DNA from: Caldalkalibacillus thermarum
Lineage (GTDB): Bacteria > Bacillota > Bacilli > Caldalkalibacillales > Caldalkalibacillaceae
Direction of reading: 5' to 3'
Length of the DNA stretch: 64,000 nucleotides
Assembly: GCF_014644735.1 (NCBI RefSeq)
Contig: NZ_BMKZ01000004.1
Location: forward strand, 48,041 to 112,040
Part shown: positions 54,172-63,161 of the stretch, piece after piece
Position numbering within the stretch: position 1 is the stretch's first letter
How the letters are laid out: each line of letters starts with the position of its first letter
Notes under the pieces: model-generated
Seen by the model: only the letters and a program-made list of their open reading frames with translations
What the model was told of the DNA's origin: nothing
The model's database searches: none
Program-made: the position numbers and the translations under genes

Positions 54172-54890
54172 TAACAAAAATTAAAATGACCTTGATGCTG
54201 TTTTGGTATCGTTTGCTGTTGTTTTTGGGGATTAAAGCCGAAGAGATCTACTATATTGGAGGAAGCGAAGCCTTGCCTCCACCGTTGACCCGTGATGAAG
54301 AAGAGCACTTATTATCCAAATTATCGACTGGAGACCGGGCTGTACGGGCCATGCTGATTGAGCGTAATCTGCGCTTGGTGGTTTACATTGCCCGCAAGTT
54401 TGAAAATACGGGAATCAATATCGAAGACTTAATCAGCATAGGCACCATCGGCCTGATTAAGGCGGTCAACACCTTTGATCCGGATAAAAAAATTAAGTTG
54501 GCCACCTATGCATCCCGTTGCATTGAAAATGAAATTTTGATGTTCCTGAGGCGGAATAACAAGATCAGAGCTGAAGTTTCATTTGACGAACCGCTCAATG
54601 TGGATTGGGACGGCAATGAGCTTCTATTGTCTGATGTGCTGGGGACCGACAATGATACCATCCATCGCGGTATTGAGGAAGAAGTGGAAAAGAAATTGTT
54701 GCACAAAGCCCTGCACAAATTATCCGAAAGGGAAAAAACAATTATGGAATTGCGCTTTGGTCTAAGAGACGGAGAAGAGAAAACACAAAAAGACGTGGCT
54801 GATATGTTGGGGATTTCCCAATCTTACATTTCCAGGCTGGAAAAGCGTATTATTAAGCGGTTGCGGAAAGAATTTAAAAAAATGATGTGA
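54165..54890 (+). CDS. sigE: RNA polymerase sigma-E (sporulation, pro-protein)
   Basis: SigmaE is the early mother-cell sigma factor, made as an inactive precursor. Residues 1-28 form the hydrophobic/basic pro-sequence ([17 protein letters not shown]), cut by SpoIIGA near [12 protein letters not shown]. Region 2 contains [28 protein letters not shown] and [18 protein letters not shown]; region 4 holds the helix-turn-helix [22 protein letters not shown]. At 241 residues it has the normal length. ATG 54165 overlaps spoIIGA; ATG 54186 is possible. Confidence 0.97.
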   Translation: MLITKIKMTLMLFWYRLLLFLGIKAEEIYYIGGSEALPPPLTRDEEEHLLSKLSTGDRAVRAMLIERNLRLVVYIARKFENTGINIEDLISIGTIGLIKAVNTFDPDKKIKLATYASRCIENEILMFLRRNNKIRAEVSFDEPLNVDWDGNELLLSDVLGTDNDTIHRGIEEEVEKKLLHKALHKLSEREKTIMELRFGLRDGEEKTQKDVADMLGISQSYISRLEKRIIKRLRKEFKKMM

Positions 54891-54923
54891 AAAAACGCCT
54901 CTTTTTCCCCTTCAAAAGCCAAT

Positions 54924-54951
54924 GCATATTTTTTCCCTCCTAGGGGATACT
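54924..54951 (+). promoter_or_regulatory. SigmaF/SigmaG-type promoter for sigG
   Basis: GCATA (54924-54928) and GGGGATACT (54943-54951, fitting GGnnAnAnT) are separated by 14 bases. Transcription should begin near 54958, about 30 bases before sigG. SigmaF-dependent sigG transcription with SigmaG autoregulation is known in B. subtilis. Confidence 0.7.
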
Positions 54952-54979
54952 TAACACTAACTTAGCTCCACTAGGAGGG
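54934..54979 (+). promoter_or_regulatory. Inverted repeat that can hide the sigG ribosome-binding site
   Basis: CCCTCCTAG (54934-54942) is the exact reverse complement of CTAGGAGGG (54971-54979), which contains the sigG Shine-Dalgarno. The left arm overlaps the sigG promoter spacer, so only mRNA reading through from sigE could fold this way. Confidence 0.7.
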
Positions 54980-54988
54980 AACAGCAGA

Positions 54989-55774
54989 ATGAGCAGACAC
55001 AAAGTTGAGATATGTGGAGTGGATACCTCTAAACTGCCTGTACTGACTAACAAAGAAATGAGGGAACTGTTTAAGCAAATGCAAAACGGGGATTACTCAG
55101 CCCGGGAAAAACTGATTAACGGCAATTTGCGCCTTGTTTTAAGCGTGATCCAGCGTTTTAACAACCGGGGGGAATATGTGGATGATCTGTTTCAAGTCGG
55201 TTGTATCGGACTGATGAAGTCGATTGATAATTTTGATCTCAGTCAAAACGTGAAGTTTTCCACTTATGCTGTTCCGATGATTATTGGTGAAATCCGCCGC
55301 TATCTGCGTGACAACAATCCCATCCGTGTCTCCCGTTCGTTGCGGGATATTGCCTATAAAGCACTGCAGGTGCGGGATCAGCTCACCAATGAGCATTCCC
55401 GAGAGCCCACAGTACAAGAAATTTCAGAAGTATTAAACGTTCCTAAGGAAGATGTGGTCTTTGCCCTAGATGCGATACAAGATCCTGTCTCTTTGTTTGA
55501 GCCGATATACCATGACGGGGGAGATCCCATTTTCGTTATGGACCAAATCAGTGATGACAAAAACAAAGATTATCAGTGGGTGGAGGAAATTGCCCTTAAG
55601 GAAGCGATCCACCGGCTGAATGAAAGGGAAAAGGCCATATTATCCATGCGCTTTTTTGAAGGAAAAACACAGATGGAAGTGGCCAATGAAATTGGCATCT
55701 CCCAGGCCCAAGTGTCACGTTTGGAAAAAGCAGCGATTGCCCAAATGCAAAAATACGTGCAGGTGAATTTGTAA
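54989..55774 (+). CDS. sigG: RNA polymerase sigma-G (late forespore)
   Basis: SigmaG directs late forespore transcription. The 261-residue product begins SRHKVEICGVDTSKLPVLTN, the region by which SigmaG-type factors are recognised. Region 2 has NLRLVLSVIQRFNNRGEYVDDLFQVG and TYAVPMIIGEIRRYLRDNNPIRVSRSLRD; region 4 has TQMEVANEIGISQAQVSRLEKAA. ATG 54989 follows AGGAGGG at 10 bases. It lies directly downstream of sigE as in Bacillus. Confidence 0.97.
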   Translation: MSRHKVEICGVDTSKLPVLTNKEMRELFKQMQNGDYSAREKLINGNLRLVLSVIQRFNNRGEYVDDLFQVGCIGLMKSIDNFDLSQNVKFSTYAVPMIIGEIRRYLRDNNPIRVSRSLRDIAYKALQVRDQLTNEHSREPTVQEISEVLNVPKEDVVFALDAIQDPVSLFEPIYHDGGDPIFVMDQISDDKNKDYQWVEEIALKEAIHRLNEREKAILSMRFFEGKTQMEVANEIGISQAQVSRLEKAAIAQMQKYVQVNL

Positions 55775-55835
55775 AAGTTTCATGCCCTGGTCATTTGGAC
55801 GAAGAGTAAACGGGGTAAGCCAATCATATGCTTCA

Positions 55836-55907
55836 GGCCGCTAACATTGAGTGTCTGGCGAGACCGCTTCGGCCAGTCAATCAATGGTTGGCGGCCGTTA
55901 TTTTTTA
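55836..55907 (+). terminator. Long hairpin terminator after sigG
   Basis: GGCCGCTAACATTGA...TGTCTGGC pairs over more than 20 positions with GCCAGTCAATCAATGGTTGGCGGCC, followed by GTTATTTTTT. Confidence 0.8.
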
Positions 55908-55988
55908 GTGGACTTTTTTCTTTTAGCCTCATATACATAAAACATAAAAGTGTGCTTCAAGTAAAACCTCGTGTGGGTGGGGACGCCA

Positions 55989-56306
55989 ATGATTAAGATA
56001 TCTGAACTGCAAACCAAGGATGTGGTGAATATTGCAGATGGAAAAAATTTAGGAGCTGTGTATGATTTGGAGATCAATTTGCAACATGGGCGAATCGATG
56101 CCATTATTTGTCCTGGCCCCGGAAAGTTTTTCGGGTTGTTTTCCAATGGGAAAGACATTGTCATCCCCTGGCGTAACATTATAAAGATAGGCAGTGATGT
56201 GATCCTGGTGAAGCTGGATTCCTCCCAATATGACTTAGAGGAAGAAAAGGAAGGCCAAGCCTCTAACCCTGAACCCCCAGTTTACCGCCCGTATTCCCAG
56301 CCATAA
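55989..56306 (+). CDS. YlmC/YmxH family sporulation protein (PRC-barrel)
   Basis: A 105-residue PRC-barrel-like protein: MIKISELQTKDVVNIADGKNLGAVYDLEINLQHGRID, then PGPGKFFGLFSNGKDIVIPW. Family members are encoded after sigG in Bacillus; function is not established. The C-terminal third is acidic and Pro-rich. ATG 55989 was chosen over the in-frame 55971 start from family resemblance; the Shine-Dalgarno (GGTGGGG) fits it. Confidence 0.82.
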   Translation: MIKISELQTKDVVNIADGKNLGAVYDLEINLQHGRIDAIICPGPGKFFGLFSNGKDIVIPWRNIIKIGSDVILVKLDSSQYDLEEEKEGQASNPEPPVYRPYSQP

Positions 56307-56412
56307 GTCACCTTTTGCTGCGGGACAAGCGCTGGTGAAGACTTTTTACTCTGTATCTATTGAGCATTTGACTATATTTTTATAAGATAAGGTTAAAAGG
56401 AGCGTCGCTGAA

Positions 56413-57237
56413 ATGACCACTCAGGAGGTTTTCGCTTTTTACACTGACCATTTCTTGATACCAACAGGCTGGACCACAGACTATCCCTGGCTGGTGGCTG
56501 GCTTTACCACCCGGAAAGGTGGGGTCAGCCAGTTTCCTTTTTCTTCGTTCAATTGCGCCCTTCATGTGGGAGATTCTGTACAAGCAGTGCTTGCCAACCG
56601 CCAGCGTCTGGTTGAACAGCTGGGGTTAACCCTAGACGACATGGTGTGTGGTGAACAAGTGCACGGTGTCGAACTATACTATGTGCGCCCTGGTGATAAA
56701 GGGAGGGGCAGCCGCACGCGTGAAAGCGCCATTCCAGGAGTTGACGGGTTGTATACCGACTATCCTTCAATCCTGTTAACTTCTTTTTATGCTGACTGTG
56801 TGCCGTTATATTTTATCGATGTTCGTCTTAGGGTGGTCGGGTTGGCCCATGCCGGCTGGAAGGGAACTGTCGGCCAGATCGGCCCCAAAATGGTCAGGCG
56901 CTGGAAGAAACAATTTGGAAGCCGTCCCCAAGACATCAAAGTGTTGATTGGGCCGTCTATCGGCGGCTGCTGTTATGAAGTGGATGACCGGGTCATTAGC
57001 GCCCTGGAGCCACTGAAGGGCTGTTTCACAGACGAGGTCATTCTTCCTAAACCCAACGGCAGATATATGTTAGATCTGAAACAGCTTAATCATGATTTGT
57101 TAAAGCAGGCAGGGATTCCCCAAGCCAATATTGAGGTGTCGGGCTGGTGCACCAGTTGCCGGACGGATTTGTTTTTCTCTTACCGTAAAGAACAAGGCCG
57201 AACAGGCCGCCTGGCTAGTTTTATTATGATCAAGTAA
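56413..57237 (+). CDS. pgeF: Peptidoglycan editing factor / multicopper polyphenol oxidoreductase (YlmD)
   Basis: A YfiH/DUF152-family zinc or copper protein; members have been reported as peptidoglycan-editing factors and as purine nucleoside phosphorylase/deaminases. The 274-residue sequence has TTRKGGVSQFPFSSFNCALHVGD, CGEQVHGVE, SFYADCVPLYFID, AHAGWKGTVGQI and a GPSIGGCCYEVD block, containing the His-Cys-His metal site. It begins after AAAAGGAGCG and precedes ylmE. Confidence 0.87.
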   Translation: MTTQEVFAFYTDHFLIPTGWTTDYPWLVAGFTTRKGGVSQFPFSSFNCALHVGDSVQAVLANRQRLVEQLGLTLDDMVCGEQVHGVELYYVRPGDKGRGSRTRESAIPGVDGLYTDYPSILLTSFYADCVPLYFIDVRLRVVGLAHAGWKGTVGQIGPKMVRRWKKQFGSRPQDIKVLIGPSIGGCCYEVDDRVISALEPLKGCFTDEVILPKPNGRYMLDLKQLNHDLLKQAGIPQANIEVSGWCTSCRTDLFFSYRKEQGRTGRLASFIMIK

Positions 57238-57274
57238 AGCGATGTGGTCAGAGTCACGAGAGGAGGGTTCGCAC

Positions 57275-57955
57275 TTGAGTATTTATGATCGATGGTTAAA
57301 AGTGAGGGACAATATTGAGCGAGCCTGTGCCAAGAGCGGCCGCCGCCCGGAAGAGATTACTGTGGTGGCGGTCACTAAATATATGTCCCTCGAACAGATG
57401 CAAGAGGTTTTTGACGCTGGCCTCGAACATGTAGGTGAGAATAAAGCACAGGATGCGCTTAAAAAATGGGAACAATTGGGTCACCGGGGGACCTGGCATT
57501 TCATTGGCCATTTGCAATCCAATAAGGTGAAATATGTGATTGATAAATTCCGTTACATTCACTCCTTGGACAGGCATTCTTTAGCCAAAGAAATTGAAAA
57601 AAGGGCGTCCAGGCACGGACTCTCCATCCCTTGTTTCATTCAAGTTAATGTTTCTGGAGAAGCATCAAAGCACGGGCTTCACCCGGAAGAGGTGGAAAGC
57701 TTCATTGAGGATTTGGTTGAGTTTAAGCACATTATCCCCATTGGCTTAATGACCATGGCGCCGCATGTGGAGGACCCTGAACAAACCCGGCCTGTTTTTG
57801 CCCGGTTGAAGGAATTGCAACTTCGTTTACAAGGCAAAAAGTATCCCCATGCCCCATTAACCGAATTGTCTATGGGGATGTCCAATGATTACACCATTGC
57901 TGTGGAAGAAGGAGCCACTTATCTCCGTTTAGGTTCTTGTTTAATGGGAAGATAA
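57275..57955 (+). CDS. ylmE: YggS/PROSC-type PLP homeostasis protein (YlmE)
   Basis: A fold-III PLP-binding protein of 226 residues that buffers pyridoxal phosphate. The PLP Lys lies in TVVAVTKYMSLEQ (about 36), followed by GENKAQDALKKW, WHFIGHLQSNKVKYV, LMTMAPH and LSMGMSNDYTIAVEEGATYLRLG (phosphate site). The TTG at 57275 follows AGAGGAGGG; the earlier in-frame ATG 57242 overlaps that site. The usual next gene, sepF, is missing. Confidence 0.9.
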   Translation: MSIYDRWLKVRDNIERACAKSGRRPEEITVVAVTKYMSLEQMQEVFDAGLEHVGENKAQDALKKWEQLGHRGTWHFIGHLQSNKVKYVIDKFRYIHSLDRHSLAKEIEKRASRHGLSIPCFIQVNVSGEASKHGLHPEEVESFIEDLVEFKHIIPIGLMTMAPHVEDPEQTRPVFARLKELQLRLQGKKYPHAPLTELSMGMSNDYTIAVEEGATYLRLGSCLMGR

Positions 57956-58042
57956 TCAGTATCCTATATGAGGGGGTACATACATAGGTGTGGGCATACC
58001 AAGATCATTCGTGGCAACAGTATGAGGAAATGAGGTGATGAA

Positions 58043-58309
58043 ATGAAATCCTTTTTGATTGAATTTGTCAACACATTTTTCTTTGTCTATACCCTGATGA
58101 TGTTTATTTACATTTTGATGTCCTGGATTCCCAATTTACGCCAGTCTGCCTTCGGTGAATTACTAGGCAAGTTTGTGGAGCCCATCCTTGCCCCATTCCG
58201 TAAAATTATTCCACCCATCGGTTTTATTGACATTTCTCCTATTGTCGCTTTTATTGCTCTGCGGTTTGCGCATAACGGCGCATTAGCCTTAATTGACATG
58301 CTGTTGTAA
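58043..58309 (+). CDS. ylmG: YggT family membrane protein (YlmG)
   Basis: An 88-residue protein with two membrane helices (about 8-30 and 65-85) joined by the conserved ILMSWIPNLRQSAFGELLGKFVEPILAPFRKIIPP segment. Function in bacteria is unclear; relatives affect nucleoid or organelle-genome distribution. ATG 58043 follows GAGGTGATG. It is 87 bases after ylmE and 12 bases before ylmH. Confidence 0.9.
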   Translation: MKSFLIEFVNTFFFVYTLMMFIYILMSWIPNLRQSAFGELLGKFVEPILAPFRKIIPPIGFIDISPIVAFIALRFAHNGALALIDMLL

Positions 58310-58321
58310 GGAGCCCTTGCT

Positions 58322-59095
58322 ATGGAGCAGCTGGAACAGCATTTCCGTCCTGAAGAGCGCCCCTTTGTGGAACGGATGGCCGAGTGGGCCGAACTTGTCA
58401 GAGAGCGCCATCACCCTCGCTTAACCCCTTTTTTAAATCCCAGGGAGCAGCTGATCATTCGCTCCGTAGTGGGACATGCACCGGATGTGAAGGTCAAATT
58501 GTGGGGCGGATTTCAGCAGGCAGAGCGTAAAAGGGCATGGATTATTCCCGACTATTTGGATGTCACCTGGGATGAATTTCAGCTGGCATTGCTTAACATT
58601 AAAGCCAGTCAGTGGGTAAACGTCACCCATCGGGATGTCCTCGGCTCGCTGTTAGGATTGGGGCTGAAACGGGAGGTTGTGGGTGATATTTTGATCACAC
58701 CTGAGACCATACAGGTGATTGTAGTCCAGGAAATGGAGGAGTATATCCGGTTGCACCTCACCCGCATCGGACGCCACCAAGTCCAGGCTGAAAAGGCAGA
58801 TTGGTCGGCTTTAACTGTCCCAGAAGAAGAGTGGCAAGCGGTCACTGCTATTGTCAGTTCCCTGCGTTTGGATGTGATTGTCGCTGAATGCACCCGGCAA
58901 TCACGGACCAAAGCCGTTCAACTGATCGAATCAGGCAGAGTGAAGGTCAATTGGAAAGTGGAGGACCGTCCCGCAGAAGTGCTTAAAGAGGGTGACACCA
59001 TTTCCATCAAGGGCTATGGACGCTTTTTATTTCAAGAGATTGACAGAAAAACACGAAAAGATAAATTTCGCATTCACCTCGGCTTTAAAAAATGA
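58322..59095 (+). CDS. ylmH: S4-domain RNA-binding protein YlmH
   Basis: The 257-residue product has an N-terminal YlmH region (about 1-165; PFLNPREQLIIRSVVGHAPDVKVKLWGGFQQAERKRA) and a C-terminal S4 domain (about 180-245; SSLRLDVIVAECTRQSRTKAVQLIESGRVKVN). YlmH has been implicated in rescue of stalled ribosomes in B. subtilis. ATG 58322 follows AAGGAG. A hairpin without a T-run (59093-59125) follows the gene. Confidence 0.9.
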   Translation: MEQLEQHFRPEERPFVERMAEWAELVRERHHPRLTPFLNPREQLIIRSVVGHAPDVKVKLWGGFQQAERKRAWIIPDYLDVTWDEFQLALLNIKASQWVNVTHRDVLGSLLGLGLKREVVGDILITPETIQVIVVQEMEEYIRLHLTRIGRHQVQAEKADWSALTVPEEEWQAVTAIVSSLRLDVIVAECTRQSRTKAVQLIESGRVKVNWKVEDRPAEVLKEGDTISIKGYGRFLFQEIDRKTRKDKFRIHLGFKK

Positions 59096-59182
59096 CAGGT
59101 GAGCAGGATTTTTGCTCAATCTGTCGAATAAAGTAAGCAAAACAGCAACACCTAAATAAAGATGTGGAGAAGGAGGGGGCAC

Positions 59183-59683
59183 ATGGGCTTAACGCCGTTG
59201 GACATTCATAATAAAGAATTTAAACGGGTTTTCCGAGGTTATGATGAAGATGAAGTGAATGAGTTTTTGGATTTGGTGATCAAGGAATTTGAGATTTTAA
59301 TCCGGGAGAAAAAAGAACTAGAAGAAAAAGTGGCTGAAGCGAACGAAAAACTGAGTCACTTCAACAACATTGAAGAAAGCTTGAGCAAAACGATCATCGT
59401 TGCTCAGGAAACGGCAGATGAAGTGAAAGCAAATGCCAAAAAAGAGGCTGAATTAATCATTAAAGAAGCAGAGAAAAATGCTGACCGGATTATTAACGAA
59501 GCTTTGGCCAAATCCCGTAAAATCGCCATGGAAGTAGAAGAATTAAAAAAACAGGCTTCTATTTTCCGAACCCGTTTCCGCACTTTGTTGGAAGCCCAGC
59601 TGGAGATGCTGGAAAATGATGATTGGGACAAGCTGGCCAAAAGCGAGTATAACGAATTGGAAGAGCGGAGGGTATCCCCTTAA
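59183..59683 (+). CDS. divIVA: Cell division initiation protein DivIVA
   Basis: DivIVA binds negatively curved membranes at poles and septa and recruits division and sporulation proteins. The 166-residue product shows the N-terminal membrane-binding part LTPLDIHNKEFKRVFRGYDEDEVNEFLD (about 3-30), then a long coiled coil (about 35-150). ATG 59183 follows AAGGAGGGGG. Confidence 0.96.
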   Translation: MGLTPLDIHNKEFKRVFRGYDEDEVNEFLDLVIKEFEILIREKKELEEKVAEANEKLSHFNNIEESLSKTIIVAQETADEVKANAKKEAELIIKEAEKNADRIINEALAKSRKIAMEVEELKKQASIFRTRFRTLLEAQLEMLENDDWDKLAKSEYNELEERRVSP

Positions 59684-59754
59684 ATCTTTACATCTTCATG
59701 TTCAGACCTATAAATGGCAGGTTGTTTGCTTCTGAAAACGGGCTTGATTCGGGG

Positions 59755-59782
59755 TTTACTTATGTTTAATATTGACTATAAT
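59755..59782 (+). promoter_or_regulatory. SigmaA promoter for the ileS T-box leader
   Basis: TTTACT (59755-59760) and TATAAT (59777-59782) are 16 bases apart, placing the transcript start near 59789. Confidence 0.65.
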
Positions 59783-59810
59783 AAAGTATAAAAAACATGA
59801 TAGACATGAA

Positions 59811-60090
59811 AAACGATGAACAGGAGAGTAAATAACCAACGTTTTCTCTAGCGAGCCGGGGATGGTGGAAGCCTGGCGAAAACGGGTTATTGAAGATCAC
59901 CTGGGAGTTGGCCCACTGAACGTGGAGTAGGTGTGGCCGGAGTGATTCACCTTACGAATCCAGAGTGAACGCAATGCTTTAGAGGTCTTATTTGTTTTTT
60001 TCTTGTGTGATGTGATGGGGAGGATTGCGTTTACTAGGGTGGTACCGCGAGAAGCCTCTCGTCCCTAGACGGATGGGAGGTTTTTGTTAT
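59811..60090 (+). promoter_or_regulatory. Isoleucine T-box riboswitch
   Basis: A classic T-box leader. Stem I base ACGTTTTC/GAAAACG encloses GAGCCGGGGATGGTGGAAGCC. The specifier segment TGAAGATCACC carries an ATC (Ile) codon at about 59896-59898. The T-box AGGGTGGTACCGCG lies at 60036-60049, and the terminator CCTCTCGTCCC...GGGAGG with a T-run at about 60055-60085. Uncharged tRNA-Ile would stabilise the antiterminator and allow ileS transcription. Confidence 0.93.
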
Positions 60091-60178
60091 TCTGCTGCTC
60101 ATCCCGTGCTTGTGTCGTGCCAATTAACTGCTCTGTCCCTTACATTTAAATAAGGAAAAACAGGAGGGATTAAAACCA

Positions 60179-62959
60179 ATGGATTACCGTGAGACCCTGC
60201 AAGTCATGAAAACAGACTTTCCCATGCGGGCCAATTTGCCCAAACGGGAACCGGAGATTCAAAAGTGGTGGGATGAGATTGATATTTACCGCAAAGTACA
60301 GGAACGCACCAAAGGGCGTCCCACTTATATTCTTCACGATGGTCCGCCCTATGCCAACGGGGATATCCATGTGGGCCATGCTCTGAACAAAGTGCTGAAA
60401 GATATTGTGGTCCGCTATAAATCGATGACAGGTTATCATGCCCCGTATGTACCTGGCTGGGATACCCATGGTTTACCCATTGAACATGCCGTCATTAAAA
60501 ACGAAAAAGTGGACCGTAAAAAAGTGGGTATCATTAAGTTCAGACAGCTTTGCAAACAGTATGCGGAAAAATATATCAACCGGCAGCGGGAACAATTTAA
60601 ACGACTTGGCGTGCGTGGGGATTGGGATAATCCATACATTACTTTCCAGCCCGAATACGAGGCCCGGCAAATCAAAGTATTTGGGGAAATGGCCAAGAAA
60701 GGATACATCTATAAAGGACTAAAACCGGTCTACTGGTCACCGTCATCCGAATCTGCCCTGGCCGAAGCTGAAATCGAGTATAAAGACAAACGCTCTCCCT
60801 CCATCTATGTGGCCTTTAAAGTGAAAGATGGCAAAGGTAAGCTGGATGAGGATACGGAAGTTGTGATCTGGACGACCACGCCGTGGACCATCCCAGCTAA
60901 CCTGGCTATTGCTGTGCATCCCGAGTTTGAATATGCCCAGATTCGCGTGAAAGGTCAAAAATATCTGGTGGCCAAGGGATTGTTGGAGCAACTGGAAAAA
61001 GAACTGGAATGGGAAGGTTATGAGCTGCTCAAGACTTTTAAAGGGGAAGAATTAGAATATGTGATCACCCGTCATCCGTTGTATGACCGTGAATCCCCTG
61101 TCATTTTGGGCGAGCATGTGACACTTGAATCTGGTACAGGCTGTGTCCATACAGCTCCAGGCCATGGGGAAGAAGACTTTTATGTGGGGCAGAAATACAA
61201 ATTGGGTGTTTTAAGCCCCATTGATGACCGCGGTTACTTTACTGAAGAAGCCCCAGGGTTTGAAGGACTGTTCTACGATGAGGCCAACAAAGTGATTACC
61301 CAGAAGCTGGATGAAGCAGGGGCTTTATTGAAGCTCTCCTTTATTACCCACTCTTATCCCCATGACTGGCGGAGCAAAAAGCCCGTTATTTTCCGGGCTA
61401 CTGAACAATGGTTTGCCTCCATTGACGGGTTCCGTGAACAAATGCTGGAGGAAATCAAGAAAGTCAAATGGGTGCCAGCCTGGGGAGAAACCCGTATTTA
61501 CAATATGGTCCGGGACCGGGGAGACTGGTGTATCTCCCGCCAGCGGGTTTGGGGTGTGCCCATTCCCATTTTCTACTGTCAAGAGTGCCATAAAGAAATT
61601 ATTACTGATGAAACGATTGAGCATGTTTCCAATATCTTTCTTAAAGAAGGTTCTGATGCGTGGTATGAGAAAGAAGAGCAGGAGCTCTTGCCGGAAGGGT
61701 TTAAATGTCCCCATTGCGGTTCAACCTCATTTAAAAAAGAAATGGATACCATGGATGTCTGGTTTGACTCTGGCTCTTCCCATGAGGCGGTGTTGAAACA
61801 AAGGGAAGATCTCACTTGGCCGGCTGACCTCTATCTGGAAGGCACTGACCAATCCCGGGGGTGGTTCAACTCCTCTCTGTCTACGTCTGTGGCGGTAAAT
61901 GGCCAGGCACCCTATAAAACCGTGCTGGGCCATGGTTTTACCTTAGACGGGGAAGGGCGTAAAATGTCCAAATCCCTAGGGAATGTGATTGTTCCCCAAA
62001 AGGTCATGGATCAGCTGGGTGCAGACATCTTGCGTTTGTGGGTCTCTTCCGTTGAATATACACAGGATGTGCGTATCTCCGATGAGATCTTGAAACAAAT
62101 TGCCGAAGTGTATCGCAAAATCCGCAACACCTTGCGCTTTATGCTGGGTAACTTGGCCGACTTTGACCCTGAGAAGGACCGGGTTGCGCGGGAAGATTGG
62201 TCGGAGCTGGACCGCTTTATCATGTTGAAAGCCCAGCAGGTGTTAAAAAGAGTGCACCAGGCTTATGAGGATTTCCAATTCCACAATGTGTACACTACGA
62301 TCCATAATTTTTGCACGATTGAATTGAGCGCTTTTTACCTGGATGTGTCCAAAGACTTATTGTATACAGAGGCACCCCCATCCACAGCACGCCGGGCAAC
62401 GCAAACGGTGATCTATGACATTTTAACCATGTTGGTTAAATTGCTCACGCCGATCATACCCCACACAACCGAGGAAGTGTGGAAGTTTATTCCCGGCGTT
62501 CAGGAAGAAAGCGTGCAGTTGACAGACTTCCCGGAAGTGGATGAGTCTTACTTTGATGAGGGGTTGGAACAAAAGTGGAATGCGTTTATGAAGGCCAGGG
62601 ACGAAGTGCTTAAGGCGCTTGAAGTGGCCCGTAAAGAAAAAGTGATTGGCTCATCACTCGGCGCTAAAGTGCATATTTATCCGGATCAAGCCAACTACGA
62701 ATTATTAAAACAGTTTACGAACCTGGACAAGTTGTTTATCGTTTCTCAGGTCAACCTGCATGGGCACGAAGACAAAGCGCCTGACAATGCCCTTAGCCTG
62801 GAAGGCATGAAGGTGCATGTGCAACCAGCAGAAGGTGAAAAATGTGAACGCTGTTGGGTGGTGACCCCTGATCGGGGACAGGATGAGCAACACCCCACCC
62901 TTTGCCCGCGCTGTGCCAGCATCGTGAACGAACACTACCAACATCTCATTCAGGCTTAA
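60179..62959 (+). CDS. ileS: Isoleucyl-tRNA synthetase
   Basis: A 926-residue class Ia synthetase. It has the HIGH motif in [18 protein letters not shown] (about 57-74), the CP1 editing domain (about 190-390; [17 protein letters not shown]), internal zinc pairs (YCQECH and CPHCGS), KMSKS at about 590 and a C-terminal zinc motif (CERCW...CPRCAS). It is preceded by a good AGGAGGG and controlled by an Ile T-box. Confidence 0.98.
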   Translation: MDYRETLQVMKTDFPMRANLPKREPEIQKWWDEIDIYRKVQERTKGRPTYILHDGPPYANGDIHVGHALNKVLKDIVVRYKSMTGYHAPYVPGWDTHGLPIEHAVIKNEKVDRKKVGIIKFRQLCKQYAEKYINRQREQFKRLGVRGDWDNPYITFQPEYEARQIKVFGEMAKKGYIYKGLKPVYWSPSSESALAEAEIEYKDKRSPSIYVAFKVKDGKGKLDEDTEVVIWTTTPWTIPANLAIAVHPEFEYAQIRVKGQKYLVAKGLLEQLEKELEWEGYELLKTFKGEELEYVITRHPLYDRESPVILGEHVTLESGTGCVHTAPGHGEEDFYVGQKYKLGVLSPIDDRGYFTEEAPGFEGLFYDEANKVITQKLDEAGALLKLSFITHSYPHDWRSKKPVIFRATEQWFASIDGFREQMLEEIKKVKWVPAWGETRIYNMVRDRGDWCISRQRVWGVPIPIFYCQECHKEIITDETIEHVSNIFLKEGSDAWYEKEEQELLPEGFKCPHCGSTSFKKEMDTMDVWFDSGSSHEAVLKQREDLTWPADLYLEGTDQSRGWFNSSLSTSVAVNGQAPYKTVLGHGFTLDGEGRKMSKSLGNVIVPQKVMDQLGADILRLWVSSVEYTQDVRISDEILKQIAEVYRKIRNTLRFMLGNLADFDPEKDRVAREDWSELDRFIMLKAQQVLKRVHQAYEDFQFHNVYTTIHNFCTIELSAFYLDVSKDLLYTEAPPSTARRATQTVIYDILTMLVKLLTPIIPHTTEEVWKFIPGVQEESVQLTDFPEVDESYFDEGLEQKWNAFMKARDEVLKALEVARKEKVIGSSLGAKVHIYPDQANYELLKQFTNLDKLFIVSQVNLHGHEDKAPDNALSLEGMKVHVQPAEGEKCERCWVVTPDRGQDEQHPTLCPRCASIVNEHYQHLIQA

Positions 62960-62977
62960 AAAAGCTGGACTGTCAAA

Positions 62978-63026
62978 CGTCAGTGAAAATGTCATATTAA
63001 TTCGTCAGTAAAAATGTCATATTGAT
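62978..63026 (+). repeat. Tandem 25/24-bp repeat at the IS end
   Basis: CGTCAGTGAAAATGTCATAT (plus TAATT) is followed directly by a copy with two or three differences (CGTCAGTAAAAATGTCATAT plus TGAT). It lies 18 bases after ileS and probably forms the terminal binding sites of the downstream insertion sequence. Confidence 0.8.
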
Positions 63027-63154
63027 ACCTTCATCCCTTGCACAAGACTAGCCTGTTACGCTCACGAAATCAAGGGTAAAGGCTTTCGCCCTCGTTGCAC
63101 TCGCCCTTGATTTCGTTCGCTGCTCAGGCTGTATGGTCATTAAGGGATGAAGGT
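63027..63154. repeat. Nested inverted repeats between ileS and transposase
   Basis: Three nested pairs share one centre: ACCTTCATCCCTT (63027) with AAGGGATGAAGGT (63142), AGCCTG (63050) with CAGGCT (63125), and CGAAATCAAGGG (63065) with CCCTTGATTTCG (63104). Together they could form a branched cruciform of about 128 bases. Confidence 0.85.
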
Positions 63155-63161
63155 CCCTGTA

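Noticed and set aside
56341..56412. Promoter for pgeF using TTGACT at 56368
   Set aside because: No -10 is found at 16-18 bases; other combinations have wrong spacing.
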